Part shown: piece after piece, positions 1 through 5,360 of the stretch
Layout: each line of letters begins with the position of its first letter
Numbering within the stretch: position 1 is the stretch's first letter
Origin: Halieaceae bacterium
GTDB lineage: Bacteria; Pseudomonadota; Gammaproteobacteria; Pseudomonadales; Halieaceae
Direction of reading: 5' to 3'
Assembly: GCA_011523115.1 (NCBI GenBank)
Contig: WTHO01000053.1
Span: 1 to 5,920, forward strand
Length of the DNA stretch: 5,920 nucleotides
Made by a program: the position numbers and the translations under genes
Notes under the pieces: model-generated
Told to the model about the DNA's origin: nothing
Database searches by the model: none
Seen by the model: the letters and a program-made list of their open reading frames with translations, nothing else

Positions 1-73
1 CATGGCAAACGTCACCGATGGCAGAGAGGCGTACAATGCAAATTGAGTTGGGTAATTCGTTAGATGGTTGCAT
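1..73 (-). CDS. LPS heptosyltransferase (glycosyltransferase family 9), N-terminus only
   Basis: Reading the minus strand from the ATG at 73-71 gives 24 codons that run off the left edge. Residues 12-23 read ICIVRLSAIGDV. This is the first beta strand and nucleotide-sugar-side loop of GT9 heptosyltransferases (WaaC/WaaF/WaaQ group), whose N-termini typically read I-L-I-V-R-L-S-x-I-G-D-V. These enzymes move L-glycero-D-manno-heptose from ADP-heptose onto the LPS inner core at the cytoplasmic face of the inner membrane. The first eleven residues (MQPSNELPNS and on) extend beyond the usual family start, but no other ATG or GTG lies closer to the motif. No clear Shine-Dalgarno sequence precedes the ATG. 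The gene diverges from kdkA, which fits an LPS core cluster. Too little is present to say whether it is heptosyltransferase I, II or III. Confidence 0.85.
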   Translation of the reverse strand, partial: MQPSNELPNSICIVRLSAIGDVCH

Positions 74-138
74 ACAGCCAGCGGTAAAGAGTGGGTCTGG
101 TACCGCCGTCTTTGTTATCGAGGGAAGCAACAGACTAC

Positions 139-858
139 ATGACGCCTGAGGCCCGAACAATTCAAGAAAGTGCCGGTGAGCAGATCCTTTTTGACCCTGA
201 GCTTGTTAGCGACCCGACTCGAGAGCTGTTTGATCCCGCAATCTGGGGCGATCGTGCGGCTCCACATACCGAAGGTCGCGGTACGGTGTGGCAGCTCGAA
301 AGTGCCGAGGGGCGCTGGATTCTGAAACGTTATCTCAGAGGAGGATTGGTTGCCCGCGTGGTTTCGGACCGCTACTTTTTCATGGGTTATGAGCGGACTC
401 GCATGGCCCGGGAGTTCAGACTGCTTTGTTCGCTCTGCGAGATGAGGCTCCCGGTGCCTCGACCTGTCGCTGCGTTCATTCAGCGGAGTGGCCCTGCACT
501 TTACGCCGGCAGTTTGATCACACAGTACCTTGAGGGGACTCAGTCGCTGTCGTCACTGATTCGCTCAGGTCATCTCGGTGAGGCGCCTTGGGCGGCAGTG
601 GGCAGTACTATCCGCCGTTTTCACGATCACGGCGTCATTCACCGAGACCTGAACGCCAGTAACGTCCTGCTTTCTGAGGGCGAGGTTCATTTGATCGATT
701 TTGATAAAGGCCGCCTCGCTACGCCAAGCACCAACGACAGCTGGAAACAGGCTAATTTACGGCGCCTCTACCGGTCTTTAGAGAAAATCTCGACAGGGCA
801 GGCTAGCGATCTGGGCGATCACTGGACAACGTTACTCAGTGCGTATGCCGAGCCCTAG
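139..858 (+). CDS. kdkA: 3-deoxy-D-manno-octulosonic acid (Kdo) kinase
   Basis: KdkA phosphorylates the 4-OH of the Kdo residue on Kdo-lipid A, using ATP, at the cytoplasmic side of the inner membrane. Numbered from ATG 139 (239 residues), the protein shows a glycine-rich GRG (47-49) followed by W, the RYLRGGL strand (64-70), the YERTRMARE helix (84-92), LPVPRPVAA (104-112), the kinase catalytic loop HRDLNASN (168-175, catalytic Asp170) and the metal-binding DFD (187-189) followed by KGR. This is the KdkA/RIO-like kinase pattern. A longer frame opens at GTG 91 (255 residues). ATG 139 is preferred because it gives the usual family length of about 240 residues and leaves 65 bp rather than 17 bp between divergent genes. 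An AGGGA lies 13 nt upstream, which is rather far, so the start is not certain. The gene converges on waaA, which makes the acceptor sugar. Family assignment is firm. Confidence 0.93.
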   Translation: MTPEARTIQESAGEQILFDPELVSDPTRELFDPAIWGDRAAPHTEGRGTVWQLESAEGRWILKRYLRGGLVARVVSDRYFFMGYERTRMAREFRLLCSLCEMRLPVPRPVAAFIQRSGPALYAGSLITQYLEGTQSLSSLIRSGHLGEAPWAAVGSTIRRFHDHGVIHRDLNASNVLLSEGEVHLIDFDKGRLATPSTNDSWKQANLRRLYRSLEKISTGQASDLGDHWTTLLSAYAEP

Positions 859-895
859 AGCAGCTGAAAGAATCGCCTCGACAAGTCTCACCGCA

Positions 896-2155
896 TCAGT
901 GTGCGCTTTTGTCATGTCGATTCAGGGCCGCTGAGAGCAGGCTGATATATTCCGCCTCATGATCGGGTAGGTTCTGATAGGCGGCACGCACAGCGCCCTC
1001 GAGCTTCTCACGCAGGATCGCGTTCTCGCGGATGTCTCTCCATTGAGTGCTTAGTTCGCCCGGGTTCCTCACCTGAACGATAGCGTCTCGGGACTTCAGA
1101 TACGCAACTTCCTCGGAGAAGTTCTGCACGTGGGGCCCAATAAAGATGGCTTTGCCCCAGATCGCGGGCTCAAAGACGTTGTGCCCGCCGTGATCGACCA
1201 AAGACCCTCCTACGAAGACCCAGCTTGCATGCGCGCAGAAATCGCTGACCTCGCCCGCGGTATCAGCAATATAGACGTCGGTGCCGCTATCAGGAGCCTG
1301 TTGTTCGCTGCGTAGGGCGATGCTGAATCCATGCTGCTTTAGACTTCTAGCAATGGATGTCCCTCTTTGTGGATGCCTGGGAATGACTACGAGAAGTTGT
1401 CCCCGCAGGGCCTCTCTGGACGCTTTTGCCAGAAGCAATTCCTCGTCCTGATGTGTCGAAACAGCGAGGTGGTAAGACAGGCCTCCGATCGGGTGAGCTG
1501 GCGGAGCTGATGGGGGTTTGCCGGACATTTTGATACTGCCCACAGACACGGTGTTTTCCGGCGGGCAGCCTAGAGTCACGAAGTGCTCTCGGTCCATCTC
1601 ACTGCGTGCCCACACCGTCGTGTTGTGAGCGAGGGCTCCCCGGTACCACTGCCTAATTGGAAATCCCGCCCCCAGCGTCTTGGCGCCCATGCGTCCATTC
1701 ACAATGTAAACAGGCACACGGTGTGTTTGGCACTGATGGTAAAGCTCCGGCCAAATTTCGGTTTCGATAATCACTGCGACTCTGGGCCTGTAGGCTTTCA
1801 GCAATCCTCTTATCGACCAAATGTAGTCCAAAGGGCAGTATCTGAGTGCTATCCGATCACCCCAGACCTGGCTCGCGAGTCGGTAGGCATCGGGCGTGTT
1901 GCAGGTTAACAACACTCCGTGCTCAAGGTGTGATTCGATCAGCGAGTTGGCCAATCGCAACTCACCAAGAGAGGCGGCATGAAACCAAATGGCTATTTTT
2001 GAGGAATCTGCAGGTTTTGATGGATCTGCAGGTGTGACCCCGAAGCGCTCGAGTAAATACCGCAGACCGCCTGACCGCTTCAGCGTCTGCTGTAGCGACC
2101 AAGCAAAGATCACCGGAGTGAGCAAAATCCAGAGAAGTCTGTACAACGCCAGCAT
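896..2155 (-). CDS. waaA: 3-deoxy-D-manno-octulosonic acid transferase (Kdo transferase)
   Basis: WaaA (KdtA) transfers Kdo from CMP-Kdo to the lipid A precursor on the cytoplasmic face of the inner membrane, an essential step in most Gram-negative bacteria. The 419 residues match the family's usual length of about 420. In order: an N-terminal hydrophobic membrane anchor (about 5-19), the RFG motif (37-39), HAASLGE (59-65) with Glu65 in the place of the catalytic base, CNTPDAY (85-91), ETEIWP (131-136), NGRMG (153-157), the start of the C-terminal GT-B domain with STHQDEE (233-239), PRHPQR (259-264), and the CMP-Kdo site GGSLVDHGGHN...EP (316-330). The linker at 40-53 carries a six-residue near-duplication. 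No good Shine-Dalgarno sequence precedes the ATG (CCGGTAACCT), but a 22-codon frame with a strong one stops 10 nt upstream, so translation may be coupled. With kdkA beside it, a monofunctional (single-Kdo) enzyme is plausible but cannot be read from the sequence. Confidence 0.98.
   Translation of the reverse strand: MLALYRLLWILLTPVIFAWSLQQTLKRSGGLRYLLERFGVTPADPSKPADSSKIAIWFHAASLGELRLANSLIESHLEHGVLLTCNTPDAYRLASQVWGDRIALRYCPLDYIWSIRGLLKAYRPRVAVIIETEIWPELYHQCQTHRVPVYIVNGRMGAKTLGAGFPIRQWYRGALAHNTTVWARSEMDREHFVTLGCPPENTVSVGSIKMSGKPPSAPPAHPIGGLSYHLAVSTHQDEELLLAKASREALRGQLLVVIPRHPQRGTSIARSLKQHGFSIALRSEQQAPDSGTDVYIADTAGEVSDFCAHASWVFVGGSLVDHGGHNVFEPAIWGKAIFIGPHVQNFSEEVAYLKSRDAIVQVRNPGELSTQWRDIRENAILREKLEGAVRAAYQNLPDHEAEYISLLSAALNRHDKSAH
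2006..2033. repeat. 18-nt-period direct repeat in the waaA linker
   Basis: The ten bases ATCTGCAGGT occur at 2006-2015 and again at 2024-2033, in the same orientation and 18 nt apart. On the minus strand they encode successive PADPSK and PADSSK in WaaA, between the membrane-anchor region and the first Rossmann strand. The six-codon spacing keeps the frame, so this looks like a small in-frame duplication in a flexible linker. Confidence 0.7.
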
Positions 2156-2165
2156 AGGTTACCGG

Positions 2166-2234
2166 TCAACCACTGCGGGGCGCGTGCCCTCGCCAATAAA
2201 ATGACCCGACCGGGGAGAGGACCCCGTTATGCAT
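2166..2234 (-). CDS. 22-codon small reading frame before waaA (possible leader or coupling peptide)
   Basis: An ATG at 2234-2232 follows a canonical AAGGAG with 5-nt spacing and opens a 22-residue frame starting MHNGVLSP and ending HAPRSG. It stops with TGA (2168-2166) 10 nt before the waaA ATG, which itself lacks a good ribosome site. The peptide is not hydrophobic, is not a run of one amino acid, and resembles no family I recognise. The binding site is the main evidence that it is translated. A reasonable inference is that ribosomes load here and pass to waaA by termination-reinitiation. It could instead be chance, since frames this short are common. The same frame stays open upstream to 2438, but that extension runs through the 46-residue gene in another frame and has no start signal. 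Confidence 0.35.
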   Translation of the reverse strand: MHNGVLSPVGSFYWRGHAPRSG

Positions 2235-2239
2235 GGCCT

Positions 2240-2245
2240 CTCCTT
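2240..2245 (-). promoter_or_regulatory. Strong Shine-Dalgarno site for the 22-codon frame
   Basis: On the minus strand this reads AAGGAG, 5 nt from the ATG at 2234. It is the best ribosome binding site on this side of waaA and much better than the sequence directly before the waaA start. It supports translation beginning at 2234. Confidence 0.5.
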
Positions 2246-2292
2246 GGCTAACTTGTGCGTATTGAATGGTTCGGTGCGCCCATGCAGCGCTT

Positions 2293-2433
2293 TCACTGAG
2301 GCCCAGAATCACCGATTTTGTAGTGCTCCTTGGCCCACTTTTTATACGCGCTGGCGCTCCTGACAAACCACACCGTCGCGACCACGATAACGATGCCAAA
2401 TAGGGCGAAAAACATTTCTGTAGACAGTTGCAT
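2293..2433 (-). CDS. Small single-pass membrane protein, 46 residues, unknown function
   Basis: The ATG at 2433-2431 opens a 46-residue frame ending in TGA at 2295-2293. The protein begins MQLSTEMFF, has one hydrophobic helix at about residues 7-24 rich in Val, Ile and Phe, and then a basic stretch (Arg25, Lys31, Lys32, Lys35, Lys39) before a short polar tail DSGPQ. By the positive-inside rule the tail should be cytoplasmic and the N-terminus periplasmic. The start is preceded by GGGGGAAGG, about 5 nt from the ATG, a good ribosome site, and a possible promoter lies just upstream. The gene is 58 nt from the 22-codon frame and 137 nt from waaA, same strand, so cotranscription with waaA is likely. 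I do not recognise the family. The hydrophobic-then-basic layout together with the start signals argues for a real gene. Confidence 0.62.
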   Translation of the reverse strand: MQLSTEMFFALFGIVIVVATVWFVRSASAYKKWAKEHYKIGDSGPQ

Positions 2434-2462
2434 GACACCTTCCCCCAAAATCGACTGTCACT

Positions 2463-2491
2463 ATCTAACCACGCGATTGCCTGCGGTTCAA
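2463..2491 (-). promoter_or_regulatory. Candidate sigma-70 promoter for the small membrane protein/waaA unit
   Basis: On the minus strand, TTGAAC (2491-2486) and TTAGAT (2468-2463) are separated by 17 bp. The -35 box matches consensus at 4 of 6 positions and the -10 box at only 3 of 6. The predicted start near 2456 would leave a leader of about 24 nt before the ATG at 2433. Spacing and position are good, but the match is weak. The rest of the 2434-2580 spacer holds the 8-bp palindrome CTCCGGAG (2552-2559) and no T-tract terminator for the dehydrogenase gene. Confidence 0.35.
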
Positions 2492-2580
2492 AACGATATT
2501 CATCCTATTTCAGGTTAGTGGGGGGGCTGAAGCATGCTATTGAGATGGTTGCTCCGGAGGAGGGTGATTCGGTGTTGGGC

Positions 2581-3345
2581 CTAAAAGTTTGAAACGCCCA
2601 GACCGATACCGCCGTCGACTTCCAGAGCGACGCCAGTGACCCATTCGGCACACACAAGATATTCCACGCCCTCGGCTACTTCAGTCCCGGTCCCAATGCG
2701 CCCCAGTGCATGAAGGCCCGCGACGGCTTCATATCGGTCTTTGGCCTCTTCCTCAGTAAAGAGACCTGCTCGCAAATTCAGCTCTGTAGAGACTGCGCCC
2801 GGCAGAATACAGCCGGTGCGAATCTTTCTGGGTCCGAGCTCGGCGGCCATGACTTTGGTCAGCCCCTCGAGTGCCGCCTTTGTGGTGGCGTAGGGTGAAG
2901 CACCGGGGAAGGCGCGACGGGTATGAGTGGAGCCAATGAACACAATCGCGCCCTCGGTGCGCTCAAGAGGCGCTACAGCCATGCTGGATAGCATCATGGC
3001 GGAGACAACATTGGTGTTGAACGCGTCTTTCAGAAAATCCTCGTCATAGCCATCGACCGGTTGGCGATACATGTTTGCCGCGTTGTTGATGAGGGCGTGT
3101 AAGTTGCCATCGCCGTGATGCAATGCCGCTGTCAGCATTATCTCGCGATCAGCCTGAATGGTAACGTCGCCCTGAACGATCTCACATTGGGCCCCCAACT
3201 CGGCTTTTACGGCTTCAAGCTTGTCCATGCGGCGACCACTGATGGTGACGCGCGCCCCCCGTTCGCAGAAACGTCTCGCGCAATCCCTACCTATCCCGGA
3301 GCCACCCCCGGTAATCAGAACAGACATGCCTGCAATACTTTTCAT
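2581..3345 (-). CDS. Short-chain dehydrogenase/reductase (classical SDR)
   Basis: The protein is an NAD(P)-dependent oxidoreductase of 254 residues, typical for classical SDRs, presumably cytosolic. The coenzyme-binding TGGGSGIG is at 12-19, NNAA at 87-90, the catalytic Ser139 in GST, and the catalytic YxxxK pair Tyr152/Lys156 in YATTK. PGAVSTEL (182-189) follows, with the usual C-terminal VDGG at 243-246. The basic SGRR (36-39) after the second strand suggests preference for NADP(H). This is inferred from the family and not proven. The ATG at 3345 has a GGGAG about 11 nt upstream. A second Met at codon 7 has no ribosome site. The gene starts 28 nt after the monooxygenase stop on the same strand, so it is the downstream gene of a two-gene operon. 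The substrate cannot be read from the sequence. Confidence 0.95.
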   Translation of the reverse strand: MKSIAGMSVLITGGGSGIGRDCARRFCERGARVTISGRRMDKLEAVKAELGAQCEIVQGDVTIQADREIMLTAALHHGDGNLHALINNAANMYRQPVDGYDEDFLKDAFNTNVVSAMMLSSMAVAPLERTEGAIVFIGSTHTRRAFPGASPYATTKAALEGLTKVMAAELGPRKIRTGCILPGAVSTELNLRAGLFTEEEAKDRYEAVAGLHALGRIGTGTEVAEGVEYLVCAEWVTGVALEVDGGIGLGVSNF

Positions 3346-3373
3346 CGGTGCAATTTCTCCCGAATGGTGTTGG

Positions 3374-4489
3374 TCATCCTTCGCGAAGACCCGCCTGCTT
3401 CATCATAGGCAGCAATGTATCGTGGAACTGGGTCAGGCCTTCATCGTAATTGACCCAGCTCAGGGTAATCCCATCCAGTCCTGCGGCGGAAAAAGCCAGC
3501 ATGCCATCGATAATCTGCTCTGGCGTGCCAACCAGCGGAATCGCTCCGTATCCGGCAATCAGGTTCGCCGCCATGGATTCCCAGCCGTCACCCAGCGCGC
3601 TTTGCGAATTCGGGATCAATACGTCCAACAGGTTGCGAACGCCTTCCCAGTCACCCCTGTCGTAAACATACTCCCTGACAAAGTCCCGGGCTTCTTTTTC
3701 GGTTTCTCTGCAGACAATGTAGGCTTGGCCAAATATTTGCATCTCCCGGCCGTATTGCTCTCTGGCCAGACGTCGTCCGTTATCCGCTATGGCGCGCAGG
3801 GCCTGCACATCCTGCGCGACAACGAAGTTGAAATCGGCGTGCGCGGCCGCGAACTCCTGCCCCCTGCTGCTGTTGCCCGCGCTCATCAGTGCCGGCCAGG
3901 GACGTTGCAGCGGTTTTGGTTCGGAGTAGCAGCCGGGGGAGTGGAAGTGTGGCCCCGAGTAGTCGAATTCACCATCCGTTGTCCACAGCTGCTTGCAAAG
4001 CGATATCCAGTCATCGGCGACGTCGTAGCGCTCATCATGCGGTTTTTGAGGCTTGCCAAACATGGCGATCTCTCGCTCATTCCAGCCTGCGACAATGTTC
4101 AAGCCGAAACGTCCACCGGAAATATGATCGATGGTGGCGACTTCCTTGGCAGCCCGGACAGGGTGAACTGTCGGGACATGAAACGTGGCAAATACACCGA
4201 TTTCTTCTGTTGTGGCGGCCAACCCGGCCGCCCAGGTGAAGGTTTCGAAATTCCGATGATTAAAATTTACGGATCCGCCCATGCCTTTCCAGCGCGCTAC
4301 TGGAATGACCGCTTCGATACCTGCCTTGTCGGCCAGTTGCGCTAGCCGGACTGATTCCCCCCAATCCGCCTTGAGTGTGTCGGCGCGGTCGGTCATCGAA
4401 CAGCCGCTACTGACGTTCAACCCAAAAACCCCCAATTTGAGTTTGTGGGGGCTGCGGATAAGTGGGTGAAGAGGTGGTTGAGTCGACAT
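3374..4489 (-). CDS. Luciferase-like (LLM) FMN-dependent monooxygenase
   Basis: This 371-residue protein belongs to the bacterial-luciferase-like flavin oxidoreductases, TIM-barrel enzymes that use reduced FMN supplied by a partner reductase and O2. Visible family blocks are KLKLGVFGLN (16-25), ARWKGMGG (65-72), FETFTWAAGLAATT (81-94), the signature ATIDHISGGRFGLN (118-131) with VAGWNEREIAMFG (133-145), HDERY (151-155), EPKPLQRPWP (190-199), SAGNSS (203-208), ADFNF (218-222) and GTPEQI (321-326). These blocks resemble RutA and the SsuD/SfnG-type sulfonate and sulfone monooxygenases. There are no rut or sulfur-assimilation genes nearby, so I do not assign a substrate. No flavin reductase is encoded in the window. 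No clear Shine-Dalgarno sequence precedes the ATG at 4489, but no alternative start lies before the first strand. It is probably the first gene of an operon with the SDR gene, which could oxidise or reduce its carbonyl or alcohol product. Confidence 0.93.
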   Translation of the reverse strand: MSTQPPLHPLIRSPHKLKLGVFGLNVSSGCSMTDRADTLKADWGESVRLAQLADKAGIEAVIPVARWKGMGGSVNFNHRNFETFTWAAGLAATTEEIGVFATFHVPTVHPVRAAKEVATIDHISGGRFGLNIVAGWNEREIAMFGKPQKPHDERYDVADDWISLCKQLWTTDGEFDYSGPHFHSPGCYSEPKPLQRPWPALMSAGNSSRGQEFAAAHADFNFVVAQDVQALRAIADNGRRLAREQYGREMQIFGQAYIVCRETEKEARDFVREYVYDRGDWEGVRNLLDVLIPNSQSALGDGWESMAANLIAGYGAIPLVGTPEQIIDGMLAFSAAGLDGITLSWVNYDEGLTQFHDTLLPMMKQAGLREG

Positions 4490-4550
4490 AAGCAGTGCTG
4501 TCAGCGGACTGGAGCCATGAGTGTTACAGACTGTGTGTTAATTGCCCAGA

Positions 4551-4620
4551 GCTGATTATTAAATGCATCTAAAACAATAATTTATATTCTTTAGCGCAGA
4601 TGGTTTGTTATTAATGCGCA
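4551..4620. promoter_or_regulatory. AT-rich divergent control region
   Basis: The 230-nt spacer between the divergent starts at 4489 (minus) and 4720 (plus) has an AT-rich core. Bases 4551-4590 are 80% A+T, clearly unlike the coding DNA around them. It contains an inverted repeat ATTATT (4555-4560)/AATAAT (4576-4581), the palindrome ATGCAT (4563-4568), and a near-direct repeat TTATTAAATGC (4556-4566)/TTATTAATGC (4608-4617). TATATT (4583-4588, plus) and TATAAA (4586-4581, minus) are -10-like, but neither has a convincing -35 box. A shared promoter and regulator-binding area is a reasonable inference; no specific regulator is suggested. Confidence 0.4.
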
Positions 4621-4719
4621 GCGCTTTACGCAGGGTCTTTGTGAGCCAAGCTGAATCGAGAAAACCAGAAGACGCTGCCACGCGTAGAGATCTCTGCATT
4701 AGCGCTCTGGAAGAAAGCC

Positions 4720-5058
4720 ATGCCCAAGCCGATACCCATTGATAGTGTGACGCCCGACGATCTCTGTAGTCGCGGTGAATTCAAGGCCCAGAGGGATAAA
4801 CTCGAATCTTTGCTTCGTGAAGCGAGTCAAGCCGCGCTGAAGCAAGCTGACGTGCCGGCAGCGGAGCGTCGACGCGCTGAAACGACGCTGGAGCGGGATG
4901 TTGAGCAGCGTCTTCAGCGGTTGATTCTGCGCGCCAAGGGGATCGTGTCGGAAGAGATGCTGGTCAGGCACCAGCGAGAAATCCCGGTAGATGAGATTCC
5001 TGATTATGCCGTCACGCACTTGCTGGTTGAGCTTGGGGAGCAGGAGTTGCGCAGCTAG
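4720..5058 (+). CDS. Conserved-looking hypothetical protein, charged and helical
   Basis: This 112-residue protein is one I do not recognise. ATG 4720 follows GGAAG with 6-nt spacing, a good ribosome site. It begins MPKPIPIDSVTPDDL and continues into a long, highly charged stretch (about 20-85) rich in Glu, Arg, Ala, Gln and Leu, including ERRRAETTLERDVEQRLQ (about 49-66), likely an alpha-helical or coiled-coil segment. It ends in IPDYAVTHLLVELGEQELRS. There is no signal peptide or membrane segment, so it is probably cytosolic. Codon use looks normal for the region, and the antisense frame over it has an unconvincing composition. It diverges from the monooxygenase operon and lies 306 nt before gmhA on the same strand. 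A structural or protein-binding role would suit the composition, but that is inference. Confidence 0.7.
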   Translation: MPKPIPIDSVTPDDLCSRGEFKAQRDKLESLLREASQAALKQADVPAAERRRAETTLERDVEQRLQRLILRAKGIVSEEMLVRHQREIPVDEIPDYAVTHLLVELGEQELRS

Positions 5059-5060
5059 GC

Positions 5061-5090
5061 GGATCACTGCGCCGATAGAGGCGCTGATCC
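5061..5090 (+). other. Bulged 11-bp hairpin at the 3' end of the hypothetical gene
   Basis: GGATCA (5061-5066) and GCGCC (5069-5073) pair with GGCGC (5080-5084) and TGATCC (5085-5090), with a CT bulge (5067-5068) and a GATAGA loop. It starts 3 nt after the TAG. There is no T-tract after it, so it is not a standard intrinsic terminator. A 3'-end stabilising or pause hairpin is the likeliest reading. Confidence 0.45.
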
Positions 5091-5119
5091 CGAAGAGGGG
5101 AGTCGGCCACGGCGCTTGC

Positions 5120-5185
5120 CTTCGGTGCCTAACATCCGAAATTAACGAGCCGATCACTCTGATTGCACCGAAGTTGCGGCTCGTT
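5120..5185. other. Interlocked pair of 9-bp inverted repeats (pseudoknot or switch topology)
   Basis: Arm A, CTTCGGTGC (5120-5128), is the exact reverse complement of A', GCACCGAAG (5165-5173). Arm B, AACGAGCCG (5144-5152), is the exact reverse complement of B', CGGCTCGTT (5177-5185). The order is A-B-A'-B', so the two stems cross. In RNA they would form an H-type pseudoknot or two mutually exclusive hairpins. Spacers are 15, 12 and 3 nt. It lies 180 nt upstream of the gmhA start. The pairing is directly visible; function is inferred. It resembles no riboswitch class I know. It could alternatively act as DNA, as overlapping operators. Confidence 0.55.
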
Positions 5186-5353
5186 GCCACTGTGGATTCA
5201 CGCCCAATCCTTTACATCTTTACTCATCCGTCGACTGACGGTTGCGCGGCTGTCGTGTCGCCGATTGCCCCGGCCTTTTTGTAAGGCGATGTCCGCGCTA
5301 TTCGCTGGTAACATTCGACCATCGGCTGGCTTTTTAGACTAGCTGGGGACGGC

Positions 5354-5360
5354 GGAGAGG
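5354..5360 (+). promoter_or_regulatory. Shine-Dalgarno site that fixes the gmhA TTG start
   Basis: GGAGAGG lies 4 nt (7 nt counted from GGAG) before TTG 5365. An in-frame TAG at 5335-5337 excludes any start further upstream, and no ATG or GTG occurs between that stop and TTG. The site therefore decides that gmhA begins at TTG. Confidence 0.8.

Noticed and set aside
2210..2227. CGGGG/CCCCG hairpin inside the 22-codon frame
   Set aside because: It is only 5 bp with no T-tract and is likely chance in GC-rich DNA.
2235..2438. N-terminal part of the 90-residue minus-strand frame (2166-2438)
   Set aside because: It overlaps the 46-residue membrane-protein gene in another frame and has Cys/Ser/Arg-rich composition without a ribosome site. 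Only the last 22 codons, with their own strong site, were kept.
2552..2559. Palindrome CTCCGGAG downstream of the SDR gene as a terminator
   Set aside because: It is only a self-complementary 8-mer with no loop and no following T-tract on the relevant strand.
3221..4345. 374-residue plus-strand open frame
   Set aside because: It lies antisense to the monooxygenase and the SDR gene, which both have full family motifs. Its own composition (Arg/Pro/Cys-rich, no motif) is that of an antisense shadow.
3374..4489. Assigning the monooxygenase as RutA or SsuD
   Set aside because: Family blocks are shared, but no rut, ssu or sfn genes are nearby and substrate residues cannot be compared without an alignment.
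4699..5190. 163-residue minus-strand open frame
   Set aside because: It is antisense to the 112-residue plus-strand gene, which has a good ribosome site and protein-like composition. The minus frame has no motif and no clear ribosome site.
5228..5280. CCGTC-GACT-GACGG hairpin and GCCG/CGGC stem with T-run as an intrinsic terminator
   Set aside because: The hairpin is 30 nt or more from the T-run, and the stem next to the T-run has only 4 bp with a 7-nt loop. It is too weak to call.
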